A DNA stretch of 64,000 nt from Seminavis robusta (Eukaryota; Bacillariophyta; Bacillariophyceae; Naviculales; Naviculaceae), in assembly GCA_903772945.1 (NCBI GenBank), contig CAICTM010000286.1, positions 1 through 64,000 on the forward strand, given 5' to 3'. The position numbers and the translations under genes are program-made. Below, piece by piece: positions 10,032 to 19,464 of the stretch (positions within the stretch are counted from its first letter, which is position 1; each line of letters starts with the position of its first letter). The notes under the pieces are model-generated. The model was not told the DNA's origin. It saw only the letters and a list, made by a program, of their open reading frames with translations, and made no database searches.

Positions 10032-12787
10032 AGCGTATTTAAGCACACTTGGACAGCAATCCCCGGCCTGTAGTAGATTGCTGACTAGCTTGCCAATACC
10101 GGTGCCGATACCAGTAGACTGCTCTATTGCGTCCTCTCAAGCACTCGCCGAAGTAGGGCAATGAGAGAACTTCACCCGGACGTGTGGATTCTGAACAATG
10201 TTGTAGTCAACGGGACGACCCTCTCCCACCTGAATTCGCATAGATCGCGCGAAGAATTCCACTGCCTGATTCACTTCACCCTGCTCCAGGAAAAGATTGC
10301 CCACGACATTCTTCATCCTAGCCACGTAGGCATGCCGCTCCCCAAACATTTTTTTGGTCAGCGATACGGCCTCTAGGTACGCCTTGAGCGACTCATCAAT
10401 CTGTCCCTGGGAGTGGCATGCCCTGCCTAAATCAATCAGGGTTTGTGCAATGTCCAAGCACAGGTGATCATCTTCATTCAGCGACCTCAGGACTGACAGG
10501 GCCTGAAGAAGTGCATTCTGCGCAAAGCGAAACTCCTCTCGATCAAGGTATATCTTGCCCAGCAAGCAAAGGGAATCAGCCACCAAGGGATGTACATTTC
10601 CAAAGTGTCGTTTTCTGATTCGGAGTGCCTGAAGCATTGGTTTGGTCGAGTCATACAGGTTTCCCATCTCATAACAAATGAAACCTTTCCGATGCAGTGC
10701 CGTTGCAACTTGCAAGTGCAACACCCCCAAATACGAAACTGCAACATCGAGAAACTTGTCGAGATAGACGAGAGCTTCGTGGAGTTCATTTTGATGATGG
10801 TGTGACATCGAAATGTTGTACCACAATGCTGCAGCGTCCACTTCCAACATGTTCGGTCTCAACAGCCTCATTGCATCCAAGCACGTTCGTGTAGCCAGTT
10901 CATAATCACAATTGAAAAAATGAACAAACCCCATGTTCATCAAAGAGCGAACCAGAAAGCGCCTTAGCAGCCGGCTCGTAAGTTTGTGAGCCTCGGCAAG
11001 CTCTGGTGATTGTCGAAAACTTCTGTTTTCCCCCTCGTTTCGATACAACTCCACTAGCGCCGAGTTTCCCCTCGAGAGTGCGTCCGAGAACATCCCTTTG
11101 GCTTCTGTCATCTTTCCCTTCAGTTGTAACAGTATCTGACCAACATTGTTGATGCATGCTAGTGCCAGAGGGTCAAACGTCAGAAGAGACGGTTGCTGCG
11201 GCGCCAACGACAGGGACAGTTCAAAGAACTGAATTGCTGAATCCGCCGAATTCCACTGATAGTGTACAAGGCCCATGTTGAATAGACATGCTCGCGAGCA
11301 TTGGTCCAACGGCACGCAAAAAGCCCCTGCGTCGGGTCCCTCTCGAAGTGGCACCTTGTCTCGAATTTTTCCATTGCCATCCGCAGCGGCATCAACGTCT
11401 ACCAAAAACGGTTCGGAAAAGACCAGTATTGAATTTTCGTTTTTCTTTTCGGCTCCTCTCATTTTGGACGTCATGGGGAACAATCCAGGGATTCCTTGTA
11501 GCAAAAAGTTGGTGTGTTCGAGCACGGTTGTTTCCTCGTCGAGTGTATTGTCGAGGAGTACGCTAGAAGCATCTTTCACGGACCCGGTGGATTCCGCATC
11601 AAATTGGCTCAAAATGCTGTTGATTCTCTTTCGTCTTCGTATTTCCTCCTGTGACTCGCTGGCAGATGGCAGAGAAGCCCGACCTATTGTTTTTGTTTCT
11701 TTCTCAGTAGACGGTGCCCTCGCCACGGAGGTCTCCGCGACAGGATTGCGAGCTGAGGTTGTAGTCTTGGAAGGCTCAGTTTTAGAATTGTCGCTGTGGT
11801 GTTGGGCCACGTTTTGTTTTTGTAGCTGTGAGCTGCTGCTGCCTTCTTCGATTTCAGGGCGGCTATTACTACTGTTTGCGGAGGGATTTTCACTGACATG
11901 CTCGTCAGCCGAGGTCACATCAGCGGCTTTGTCAATTGCCGGCCGCTTTCTATCCTTACAACAGTGCTTGCCATTTTTCCCATTCTGCAGCGATGATTGG
12001 CAAGCGCCCGGTTCCAATTGCCGGGTCGTCAATTCGGTTCCGTTAGGTCGAGTGGAAGCAGCTTTCTTCAGATTGTCGGGCGTCTTTTGGGGGATTTCGT
12101 TTCCGGCGGTGCTGCGTTCTGGCTCTAACCTCGGTGTTTCTTGCGGTGCAGTTTCGGTGGAGGTAGTATCGGAGGACCCAGCAATATTGGCGGATGGTTT
12201 CTTGTCCTCATCAGAAGATTCTCCCTTTCGAGCCGGAAGCTTTCGGTCTTGCTCTTTGATAATTTCTTGTTGCATTCGCCGACGTTCTTGCAACAGCAAT
12301 TCCAGTTGACCTTGAACTTGAACGGCTCGTTCCTGTGCGGGGGGCGCCGTGATTGTTGCATTTGGGTTTTCCAGAGCCATCATGGCTTGGACTCCTTCTT
12401 GTAGAAACTGCATGGCTGGAAGCAGCAAATCTCCTCCTTTCTGAAAGAGTAAACCCCCCACATTGTTGAGACGAGCCGCATGGGTTCTCCAGGCCTGTTC
12501 TATATCAGCACCATTCGAACCGGTAAAGGGTATGGTTGTGCCATTACCATTTTGGCTTGGTGCCTCTGCGCTCGCCTCGTCCGGACGTATCATAATGTCC
12601 AGGCTTCGCAGGGAAGACCATTAGAACCAAGAATTGTGTGCTCGTGTCTATCGTGCACTCTCTCAAGCCGTCGCCTTTCAATGACAAAAGGGCTTTCTCA
12701 TTGGCCCTGCTATTGCCCTGGTTGCAACCCGCTGCTTTTCGTCGAACGTTTTGCTGAGCAAACGGGTCGAAATATGTTTATTTTATT
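9150..12787. repeat. Segmental duplication, copy A
   Basis: The block from intron 1 of the methyltransferase through the TPR gene and about 190 bp beyond its start is repeated at 15570-19206 (offset 6420, then 6419). The only difference I found is one C lost from a run of five (10724-10728 versus four at 17144-17147). Same orientation, 3638 versus 3637 bp. The interior 11577-12320 occurs a third time at 14826-15569. Confidence 0.93.
10137..12593 (-). CDS. Large TPR (kinesin light chain-like) protein, intact copy
   Basis: Single-exon ORF of 818 aa. Residues 1-390 are low-complexity, rich in Ser, Thr, Glu and Lys, with a short coiled-coil-like stretch QGQLELLLQERRRMQQEIIK near residue 95. From about 430 to 790 there are at least seven tetratricopeptide repeats. 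The C-terminal ones have the ALHRKG, AL.IRKRHFGNVHPLVAD and YLEAVSLTKKMFGERHAYVA pattern of kinesin-light-chain/TPR_12 repeats. This implies a protein-protein scaffold; no enzyme domain is present. It ends convergently about 105 bp from the methyltransferase stop. Its copy at 16557-19012 is frameshifted, so this is presumably the functional one. Confidence 0.85.
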   Translation of the reverse strand: MIRPDEASAEAPSQNGNGTTIPFTGSNGADIEQAWRTHAARLNNVGGLLFQKGGDLLLPAMQFLQEGVQAMMALENPNATITAPPAQERAVQVQGQLELLLQERRRMQQEIIKEQDRKLPARKGESSDEDKKPSANIAGSSDTTSTETAPQETPRLEPERSTAGNEIPQKTPDNLKKAASTRPNGTELTTRQLEPGACQSSLQNGKNGKHCCKDRKRPAIDKAADVTSADEHVSENPSANSSNSRPEIEEGSSSSQLQKQNVAQHHSDNSKTEPSKTTTSARNPVAETSVARAPSTEKETKTIGRASLPSASESQEEIRRRKRINSILSQFDAESTGSVKDASSVLLDNTLDEETTVLEHTNFLLQGIPGLFPMTSKMRGAEKKNENSILVFSEPFLVDVDAAADGNGKIRDKVPLREGPDAGAFCVPLDQCSRACLFNMGLVHYQWNSADSAIQFFELSLSLAPQQPSLLTFDPLALACINNVGQILLQLKGKMTEAKGMFSDALSRGNSALVELYRNEGENRSFRQSPELAEAHKLTSRLLRRFLVRSLMNMGFVHFFNCDYELATRTCLDAMRLLRPNMLEVDAAALWYNISMSHHHQNELHEALVYLDKFLDVAVSYLGVLHLQVATALHRKGFICYEMGNLYDSTKPMLQALRIRKRHFGNVHPLVADSLCLLGKIYLDREEFRFAQNALLQALSVLRSLNEDDHLCLDIAQTLIDLGRACHSQGQIDESLKAYLEAVSLTKKMFGERHAYVARMKNVVGNLFLEQGEVNQAVEFFARSMRIQVGEGRPVDYNIVQNPHVRVKFSHCPTSASA

Positions 12788-14825
12788 CATATGCCCCCTG
12801 GGTCGTCTCCGTTTCCAGTAGTAGTTTAACTTGTCTACTAATACAGGATAATGGTGAATAGAATCGAATGAATCATGTGGCTTATATTTAGGGTTTAGGT
12901 TTTGCAATTTTGAAGTCAACGTGTGTTAAGTGGAGGGTTGGCTCGCTTCCGCTGGGAGCTTGGCGTCTTCTTTTTCCTCTGCTTCCCGCTCTTCGTCGGA
13001 ACTGGGGTATTCGGTAATAGGATCGTGAGCAAGTTCGGCAGCTTTCTTCATACCTTGTGGAGTGTCATCATTCTGACTATTCGCAGGTGATACTTTGGCC
13101 GACGTGGTTCGTGGAACAGGTGGGACGGGAGATGACGTATTTGGTTGCATTGGAACTGGGATTGGTTTGCGAATAATATTGGGAGGTCCAGTATTGAGGA
13201 TTTGAAAGTGAGGGCACGGGGATTTATACGGAAGCTACTGTAGGAGACTTACCACCGTTCCCTGCTGGTGCTTTTCCAGAAAGTTCCCAAGAAGGCCTCA
13301 AAGTTCATGCGGGGGGTAGTCAAAACCTGGGGAAGGGCCAGTGTGGTAGCTTGAAGGCGAACTGGTGAGTAGAGGTGGGGGGGGGGATGTGTGCGTGCGT
13401 AGTGGCTTGTAATAATGTTGCGACGGCACCAGTGATGGCCCGCATGCGACGAAGTCCGATGCATCCAAGGTTGTTTCGTTGAAATCAACGGACGTAAGAG
13501 TGAAGCCGGGAGTTGACCACGAGGCCAAAAAGAGTACACATGGCCTTGTCGTCCTTGAGGAATTCGGATACAGTGCGTATTCGCCTTGATCGATCCAAGA
13601 ATCCGTCAAAGGTGAGTCATGATGTCGAGTGGGTGAGCAGCTCACTCCAGGTGTCATGCCTTGTACCACTTGTCCTGTTCGTCGAGACTAGGTAGGGTTC
13701 ATCCTTCTTTGCCGGGTCGTACACGTATTGCATGTAGGCCGGTTTAAAGGTTTCATTGAACCACTTCAAGGCCATTTCTGGGGTTGGGAGCTGGGGTAAG
13801 AAACGTTCACCAGTTTGTTCGTCAAGTTCACCTCTGGGGCACATGATAACAAAGCCTCTTTGGTCATAAGAAGTACCGTTGGTGGCCTCGTACATAAGGA
13901 GCTTTTCCCCATCAGCAGAAGCGGGGTCCACCAATTTGAATACCCACTCGATCATGTGCTTGTCAGCGAGGGCTTGAACAAAGGCCATCATGTCTTTGGG
14001 TTTAACGCCGTTGACGGAGTGGTCTTTGCGTCGGTTGTACATACACCCGGTAGCTTTCTTTTAACAAAGCCTGTGAACTTGAGGAACATTCCGGGAAGGG
14101 GTATTCTTCGTCTCCCTTGAGGTTGCTGGGAATACAGCGTGGAACTCACAGATTTGAAAGGACCTCTTGCTTTGTTGCCGCCGGCCTTTTCTTCTTGCTG
14201 TTGATCCCGCGGAAGTAGGGTTCGATGGCGACGACGTGTGTTGATGTCGGGTGTTTGGAAGACATGGTGAAGGAGTTCTGAAAACTTGAAGTCCGAAGAG
14301 GAAGGTGAGTGGCCATGTTGAAAGGCAAAACATTGTCAAACAGAAGAAGGTAAAATAGAAAGTACTTACGGGGGCAGGAGAGATGGCTGATGGGTTGGCT
14401 GCTAGTAGGATGAGGGATGTTTGAGTTTTGCTGAACCGATTTGTGACTGTTTCAAGATGATCGATGCGATAGAATGGTTGCATATATACATTTCAATGCA
14501 AAGAAAGTATATATAGAAACGGGGATGTCTTCGCCTGAGTGTATTCGCTGAAACGATTGAGCGGAGATCGTGTAGCCTGGCTTGTAATCCTATAGTGAAA
14601 AGTACACTTGTATCGAAGGGGGAAGGGGCGTTCCAGCGGAAGTCGTGCACATACTTTCGCTAGAAATCGCAAGTTTCGTGGAAAGATTCGATTTGAATTA
14701 TTTAAGGACGGTACCGTAGACACATGAAGACACACGTGTGATTGGAGTTTTGTGAAATCCCTCAATTGCGCCGGCAGGGATTTAGGGTATTTGAAACGGT
14801 GCATATAATGATATTTTATCTTATC
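12788..14825. other. Spacer unique to the interval between the duplicated blocks
   Basis: About 2.04 kb lying between copy A (ends 12787) and the partial copy C (starts 14826). It is not present next to copy B, where 19207 continues into the nucleoporin gene. It carries the frameshifted pseudogene on the minus strand and an ATTTAGGGTTTAGG stretch near 12885. It may be an insertion that accompanied the rearrangement. Confidence 0.7.
12926..14328 (-). pseudogene. Decayed protein-coding gene with multiple frameshifts
   Basis: Coding-like stretches follow one another on the minus strand but change frame. 14328-14146 reads MATHLPLRTSSFQNSF and ends in a basic KKKRPAATK segment. 14042-13617 reads KPKDMMAFVQALADKHMIEW and continues to GTRHDTWSELL. 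Near 13600 the reading switches to GEYALYP, then to EFLKDDKAMCTLFGLVVNSR (which runs into TGA), then back to ETTLDASDFVACGPSLVPSQ, then to MNFEAFLGTFWKSTSRERW at about 13250. A last acidic segment, 13150-12926, ends SSDEEREAEEKEDAKL. Some switches could be small introns, but splice sites do not restore frame, so several frameshifts are more likely. I do not recognise the family; it may be a repeated diatom gene. Confidence 0.55.
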
Positions 14826-15662
14826 CACGGACCCGGTGGATTCCGCATCAAATTGGCTCAAAATGCTGTTGATTCTCTTTCGTCTTCGTATTTCCTCCTG
14901 TGACTCGCTGGCAGATGGCAGAGAAGCCCGACCTATTGTTTTTGTTTCTTTCTCAGTAGACGGTGCCCTCGCCACGGAGGTCTCCGCGACAGGATTGCGA
15001 GCTGAGGTTGTAGTCTTGGAAGGCTCAGTTTTAGAATTGTCGCTGTGGTGTTGGGCCACGTTTTGTTTTTGTAGCTGTGAGCTGCTGCTGCCTTCTTCGA
15101 TTTCAGGGCGGCTATTACTACTGTTTGCGGAGGGATTTTCACTGACATGCTCGTCAGCCGAGGTCACATCAGCGGCTTTGTCAATTGCCGGCCGCTTTCT
15201 ATCCTTACAACAGTGCTTGCCATTTTTCCCATTCTGCAGCGATGATTGGCAAGCGCCCGGTTCCAATTGCCGGGTCGTCAATTCGGTTCCGTTAGGTCGA
15301 GTGGAAGCAGCTTTCTTCAGATTGTCGGGCGTCTTTTGGGGGATTTCGTTTCCGGCGGTGCTGCGTTCTGGCTCTAACCTCGGTGTTTCTTGCGGTGCAG
15401 TTTCGGTGGAGGTAGTATCGGAGGACCCAGCAATATTGGCGGATGGTTTCTTGTCCTCATCAGAAGATTCTCCCTTTCGAGCCGGAAGCTTTCGGTCTTG
15501 CTCTTTGATAATTTCTTGTTGCATTCGCCGACGTTCTTGCAACAGCAATTCCAGTTGACCTTGAACTTGCGTATGTAGTGCCCATGAGAGAGTAAGTTCA
15601 AATCGCCATGCTGTAGTTTGTCGTTCTTGCCGGGGCCTAACGCTCACATTCTTTGCTCCCAC
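14493..15662 (-). CDS. Chimeric ORF created at duplication junctions (389 codons)
   Basis: An uninterrupted minus-strand ORF spans two rearrangement junctions. The first 32 codons are antisense to methyltransferase intron 1 sequence (copy B). The middle matches TPR-protein residues about 92-339 (partial copy C, 14826-15569). The last 110 codons come from spacer DNA. It holds only the disordered, coiled-coil-like part of the TPR protein and none of the TPRs. Whether it is expressed is unknown; it may be a fortuitous fusion. Confidence 0.35.
   Translation of the reverse strand: MGAKNVSVRPRQERQTTAWRFELTLSWALHTQVQGQLELLLQERRRMQQEIIKEQDRKLPARKGESSDEDKKPSANIAGSSDTTSTETAPQETPRLEPERSTAGNEIPQKTPDNLKKAASTRPNGTELTTRQLEPGACQSSLQNGKNGKHCCKDRKRPAIDKAADVTSADEHVSENPSANSSNSRPEIEEGSSSSQLQKQNVAQHHSDNSKTEPSKTTTSARNPVAETSVARAPSTEKETKTIGRASLPSASESQEEIRRRKRINSILSQFDAESTGSVDKIKYHYMHRFKYPKSLPAQLRDFTKLQSHVCLHVSTVPSLNNSNRIFPRNLRFLAKVCARLPLERPFPLRYKCTFHYRITSQATRSPLNRFSEYTQAKTSPFLYILSLH
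14826..15569. repeat. Segmental duplication, partial copy C
   Basis: 744 bp matching 11577-12320 (offset 3249) and 17996-18739, apparently without mismatch in the stretches compared. It abuts copy B directly at 15569/15570 with no filler, and the 14825/14826 edge shows no more than 1-2 bp of shared sequence. This suggests end joining rather than homologous exchange at these edges. Confidence 0.92.
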
Positions 15663-15683
15663 AACTTACTTGACTACGCACAG

Positions 15684-16451
15684 CTTGTTCACCAGCCCAA
15701 GTGTATCCTTTGCCTACGAAAGAGGCTGGCGCCAGGGATTCGCCGCAGCAGGATTTCCAGGGCCTGACAAGGAAGCCGAGTTTGCCATGGACTACTTCGC
15801 GCCAGCGATTGCCAAGGCTGAAGGATCCAATGTTCTAGTCGATATGAGTTGTGCTACTGGTAGGCGACCAAACCGACGATCGGATGCTTAGTTTACATCA
15901 TCGTGACCCTTTGTCGACTTGTCTTGCACTCAACCCAAACATTCTCTTGCATTGCAGGTCTTTTCACTCGTCGATTTACCAAGAGTGGCAAGTACGACCG
16001 GGTTCTCGGTTGTGACTACTCGGCATCCATGCTGCAAGAGGCTCGGCGTAGAATCAAGGCGGATCCAAGCCTTTCCCCGGAGAGACGACAGTCGCAGTTG
16101 GACCTGGTTCGGTGCGACGTTGGCAGGATACCAATGAAGTCCGAGTCCGTTGATGCGTTTCATGCTGGTGCTGCCATGCATTGTTGGCCCGAACTGCCGA
16201 AGGCTGCATCTGAGATTTATCGCGTACTGAAACCTGGAGGAAGATACTTTGCCACTACATTCCTCTCAAGCTACTTCGGAACCCTTCAATCGGCTGAAGG
16301 AGGCGCTACTGGCCCATCCAGGCAAGCTTTCCAGTACTTCGCATCCACCCAAATGCTTCGTGAGCTGATGGAAGAAGGGGGCTTTTCGAGGGAGAAAATC
16401 TCGGTCGAAGTGATCGAGCCCTCTGCAGTGATTATCCGTTGCGAAAAGTAA
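15684..16451 (+). pseudogene. 5'-truncated methyltransferase copy (exons 2-3 only)
   Basis: Exons 15684-15859 and 15958-16451 are identical to exons 2 and 3 of the gene at 8555. The promoter, exon 1 and the plastid-targeting peptide are missing because copy B begins in intron 1. The open frame beginning near 15670 would lack targeting and part of the N-terminal domain. It is likely non-functional unless transcribed from the junction. Confidence 0.85.
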
Positions 16452-16556
16452 AGCGTATTTAAGCACACTTGGACAGCAATCCCCGGCCTGTAGTAGATTG
16501 CTGACTAGCTTGCCAATACCGGTGCCGATACCAGTAGACTGCTCTATTGCGTCCTC

Positions 16557-19012
16557 TCAAGCACTCGCCGAAGTAGGGCAATGAGAGAACTTCACCCGGA
16601 CGTGTGGATTCTGAACAATGTTGTAGTCAACGGGACGACCCTCTCCCACCTGAATTCGCATAGATCGCGCGAAGAATTCCACTGCCTGATTCACTTCACC
16701 CTGCTCCAGGAAAAGATTGCCCACGACATTCTTCATCCTAGCCACGTAGGCATGCCGCTCCCCAAACATTTTTTTGGTCAGCGATACGGCCTCTAGGTAC
16801 GCCTTGAGCGACTCATCAATCTGTCCCTGGGAGTGGCATGCCCTGCCTAAATCAATCAGGGTTTGTGCAATGTCCAAGCACAGGTGATCATCTTCATTCA
16901 GCGACCTCAGGACTGACAGGGCCTGAAGAAGTGCATTCTGCGCAAAGCGAAACTCCTCTCGATCAAGGTATATCTTGCCCAGCAAGCAAAGGGAATCAGC
17001 CACCAAGGGATGTACATTTCCAAAGTGTCGTTTTCTGATTCGGAGTGCCTGAAGCATTGGTTTGGTCGAGTCATACAGGTTTCCCATCTCATAACAAATG
17101 AAACCTTTCCGATGCAGTGCCGTTGCAACTTGCAAGTGCAACACCCCAAATACGAAACTGCAACATCGAGAAACTTGTCGAGATAGACGAGAGCTTCGTG
17201 GAGTTCATTTTGATGATGGTGTGACATCGAAATGTTGTACCACAATGCTGCAGCGTCCACTTCCAACATGTTCGGTCTCAACAGCCTCATTGCATCCAAG
17301 CACGTTCGTGTAGCCAGTTCATAATCACAATTGAAAAAATGAACAAACCCCATGTTCATCAAAGAGCGAACCAGAAAGCGCCTTAGCAGCCGGCTCGTAA
17401 GTTTGTGAGCCTCGGCAAGCTCTGGTGATTGTCGAAAACTTCTGTTTTCCCCCTCGTTTCGATACAACTCCACTAGCGCCGAGTTTCCCCTCGAGAGTGC
17501 GTCCGAGAACATCCCTTTGGCTTCTGTCATCTTTCCCTTCAGTTGTAACAGTATCTGACCAACATTGTTGATGCATGCTAGTGCCAGAGGGTCAAACGTC
17601 AGAAGAGACGGTTGCTGCGGCGCCAACGACAGGGACAGTTCAAAGAACTGAATTGCTGAATCCGCCGAATTCCACTGATAGTGTACAAGGCCCATGTTGA
17701 ATAGACATGCTCGCGAGCATTGGTCCAACGGCACGCAAAAAGCCCCTGCGTCGGGTCCCTCTCGAAGTGGCACCTTGTCTCGAATTTTTCCATTGCCATC
17801 CGCAGCGGCATCAACGTCTACCAAAAACGGTTCGGAAAAGACCAGTATTGAATTTTCGTTTTTCTTTTCGGCTCCTCTCATTTTGGACGTCATGGGGAAC
17901 AATCCAGGGATTCCTTGTAGCAAAAAGTTGGTGTGTTCGAGCACGGTTGTTTCCTCGTCGAGTGTATTGTCGAGGAGTACGCTAGAAGCATCTTTCACGG
18001 ACCCGGTGGATTCCGCATCAAATTGGCTCAAAATGCTGTTGATTCTCTTTCGTCTTCGTATTTCCTCCTGTGACTCGCTGGCAGATGGCAGAGAAGCCCG
18101 ACCTATTGTTTTTGTTTCTTTCTCAGTAGACGGTGCCCTCGCCACGGAGGTCTCCGCGACAGGATTGCGAGCTGAGGTTGTAGTCTTGGAAGGCTCAGTT
18201 TTAGAATTGTCGCTGTGGTGTTGGGCCACGTTTTGTTTTTGTAGCTGTGAGCTGCTGCTGCCTTCTTCGATTTCAGGGCGGCTATTACTACTGTTTGCGG
18301 AGGGATTTTCACTGACATGCTCGTCAGCCGAGGTCACATCAGCGGCTTTGTCAATTGCCGGCCGCTTTCTATCCTTACAACAGTGCTTGCCATTTTTCCC
18401 ATTCTGCAGCGATGATTGGCAAGCGCCCGGTTCCAATTGCCGGGTCGTCAATTCGGTTCCGTTAGGTCGAGTGGAAGCAGCTTTCTTCAGATTGTCGGGC
18501 GTCTTTTGGGGGATTTCGTTTCCGGCGGTGCTGCGTTCTGGCTCTAACCTCGGTGTTTCTTGCGGTGCAGTTTCGGTGGAGGTAGTATCGGAGGACCCAG
18601 CAATATTGGCGGATGGTTTCTTGTCCTCATCAGAAGATTCTCCCTTTCGAGCCGGAAGCTTTCGGTCTTGCTCTTTGATAATTTCTTGTTGCATTCGCCG
18701 ACGTTCTTGCAACAGCAATTCCAGTTGACCTTGAACTTGAACGGCTCGTTCCTGTGCGGGGGGCGCCGTGATTGTTGCATTTGGGTTTTCCAGAGCCATC
18801 ATGGCTTGGACTCCTTCTTGTAGAAACTGCATGGCTGGAAGCAGCAAATCTCCTCCTTTCTGAAAGAGTAAACCCCCCACATTGTTGAGACGAGCCGCAT
18901 GGGTTCTCCAGGCCTGTTCTATATCAGCACCATTCGAACCGGTAAAGGGTATGGTTGTGCCATTACCATTTTGGCTTGGTGCCTCTGCGCTCGCCTCGTC
19001 CGGACGTATCAT
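16557..19012 (-). pseudogene. TPR protein copy with a 1-bp frameshift
   Basis: The copy of the 818-aa TPR gene keeps its start at 19012, but a C run shortened from five to four (17144-17147) shifts the frame after about residue 622. The reading frame then runs to 16907 with an unrelated tail (701 aa), while the original C-terminal frame remains open from 17144 to 16557. The last three or four TPRs would be lost. A homopolymer sequencing error cannot be excluded. Confidence 0.8.
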
Positions 19013-19464
19013 AATGTCCAGGCTTCGCAGGGAAGACCATTAGAACCAAGAATTGTGTGCTCGTGTCTATCGTGCACTCTCTCAAGCCGTCGCCTTTCAA
19101 TGACAAAAGGGCTTTCTCATTGGCCCTGCTATTGCCCTGGTTGCAACCCGCTGCTTTTCGTCGAACGTTTTGCTGAGCAAACGGGTCGAAATATGTTTAT
19201 TTTATTGTTTTGATGATCGACAGGGTTGGGGGTTTCAAGAGCGACCATGACCCTCATCGGATCCACGGGCACAAGAAGAACAAGCAAGTGTCGGTGAAGT
19301 AATAGGCGAGCATCGAGAGGCTGCCATTCAACAATCACCTTCATCGTAGTGGCATCTTCCCTCGTAGTGTACAGTTGTCTGCAGATTGCTGTTCGGTCAC
19401 GCCGCTTCCATTTCTGAGCATTGAACGATCGATTGTTGAGTGTTGTTTGGCCATCTCGATCAAC

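Larger units (their letters stand above)
15570..19206. repeat. Segmental duplication, copy B
   Basis: Near-identical repeat of 9150-12787 in direct orientation. It starts inside methyltransferase intron 1 and ends about 195 bp upstream of the TPR start, 258 bp before the nucleoporin ATG. Near-identity, including intron and intergenic bases, implies a very recent event or unresolved haplotypes in the assembly. Confidence 0.93.

Noticed and set aside
11275-12309. 344-codon plus-strand frame (and its copy at 17694-18728)
   Set aside because: Exact antisense of the disordered part of the TPR gene; arises from its codon composition.
14042-14146. Intron joining 14146 to 14042 with GTGAGT donor
   Set aside because: None of the nearby AG acceptors restores the frame into KPKDMMAFV; a frameshifted pseudogene is simpler.
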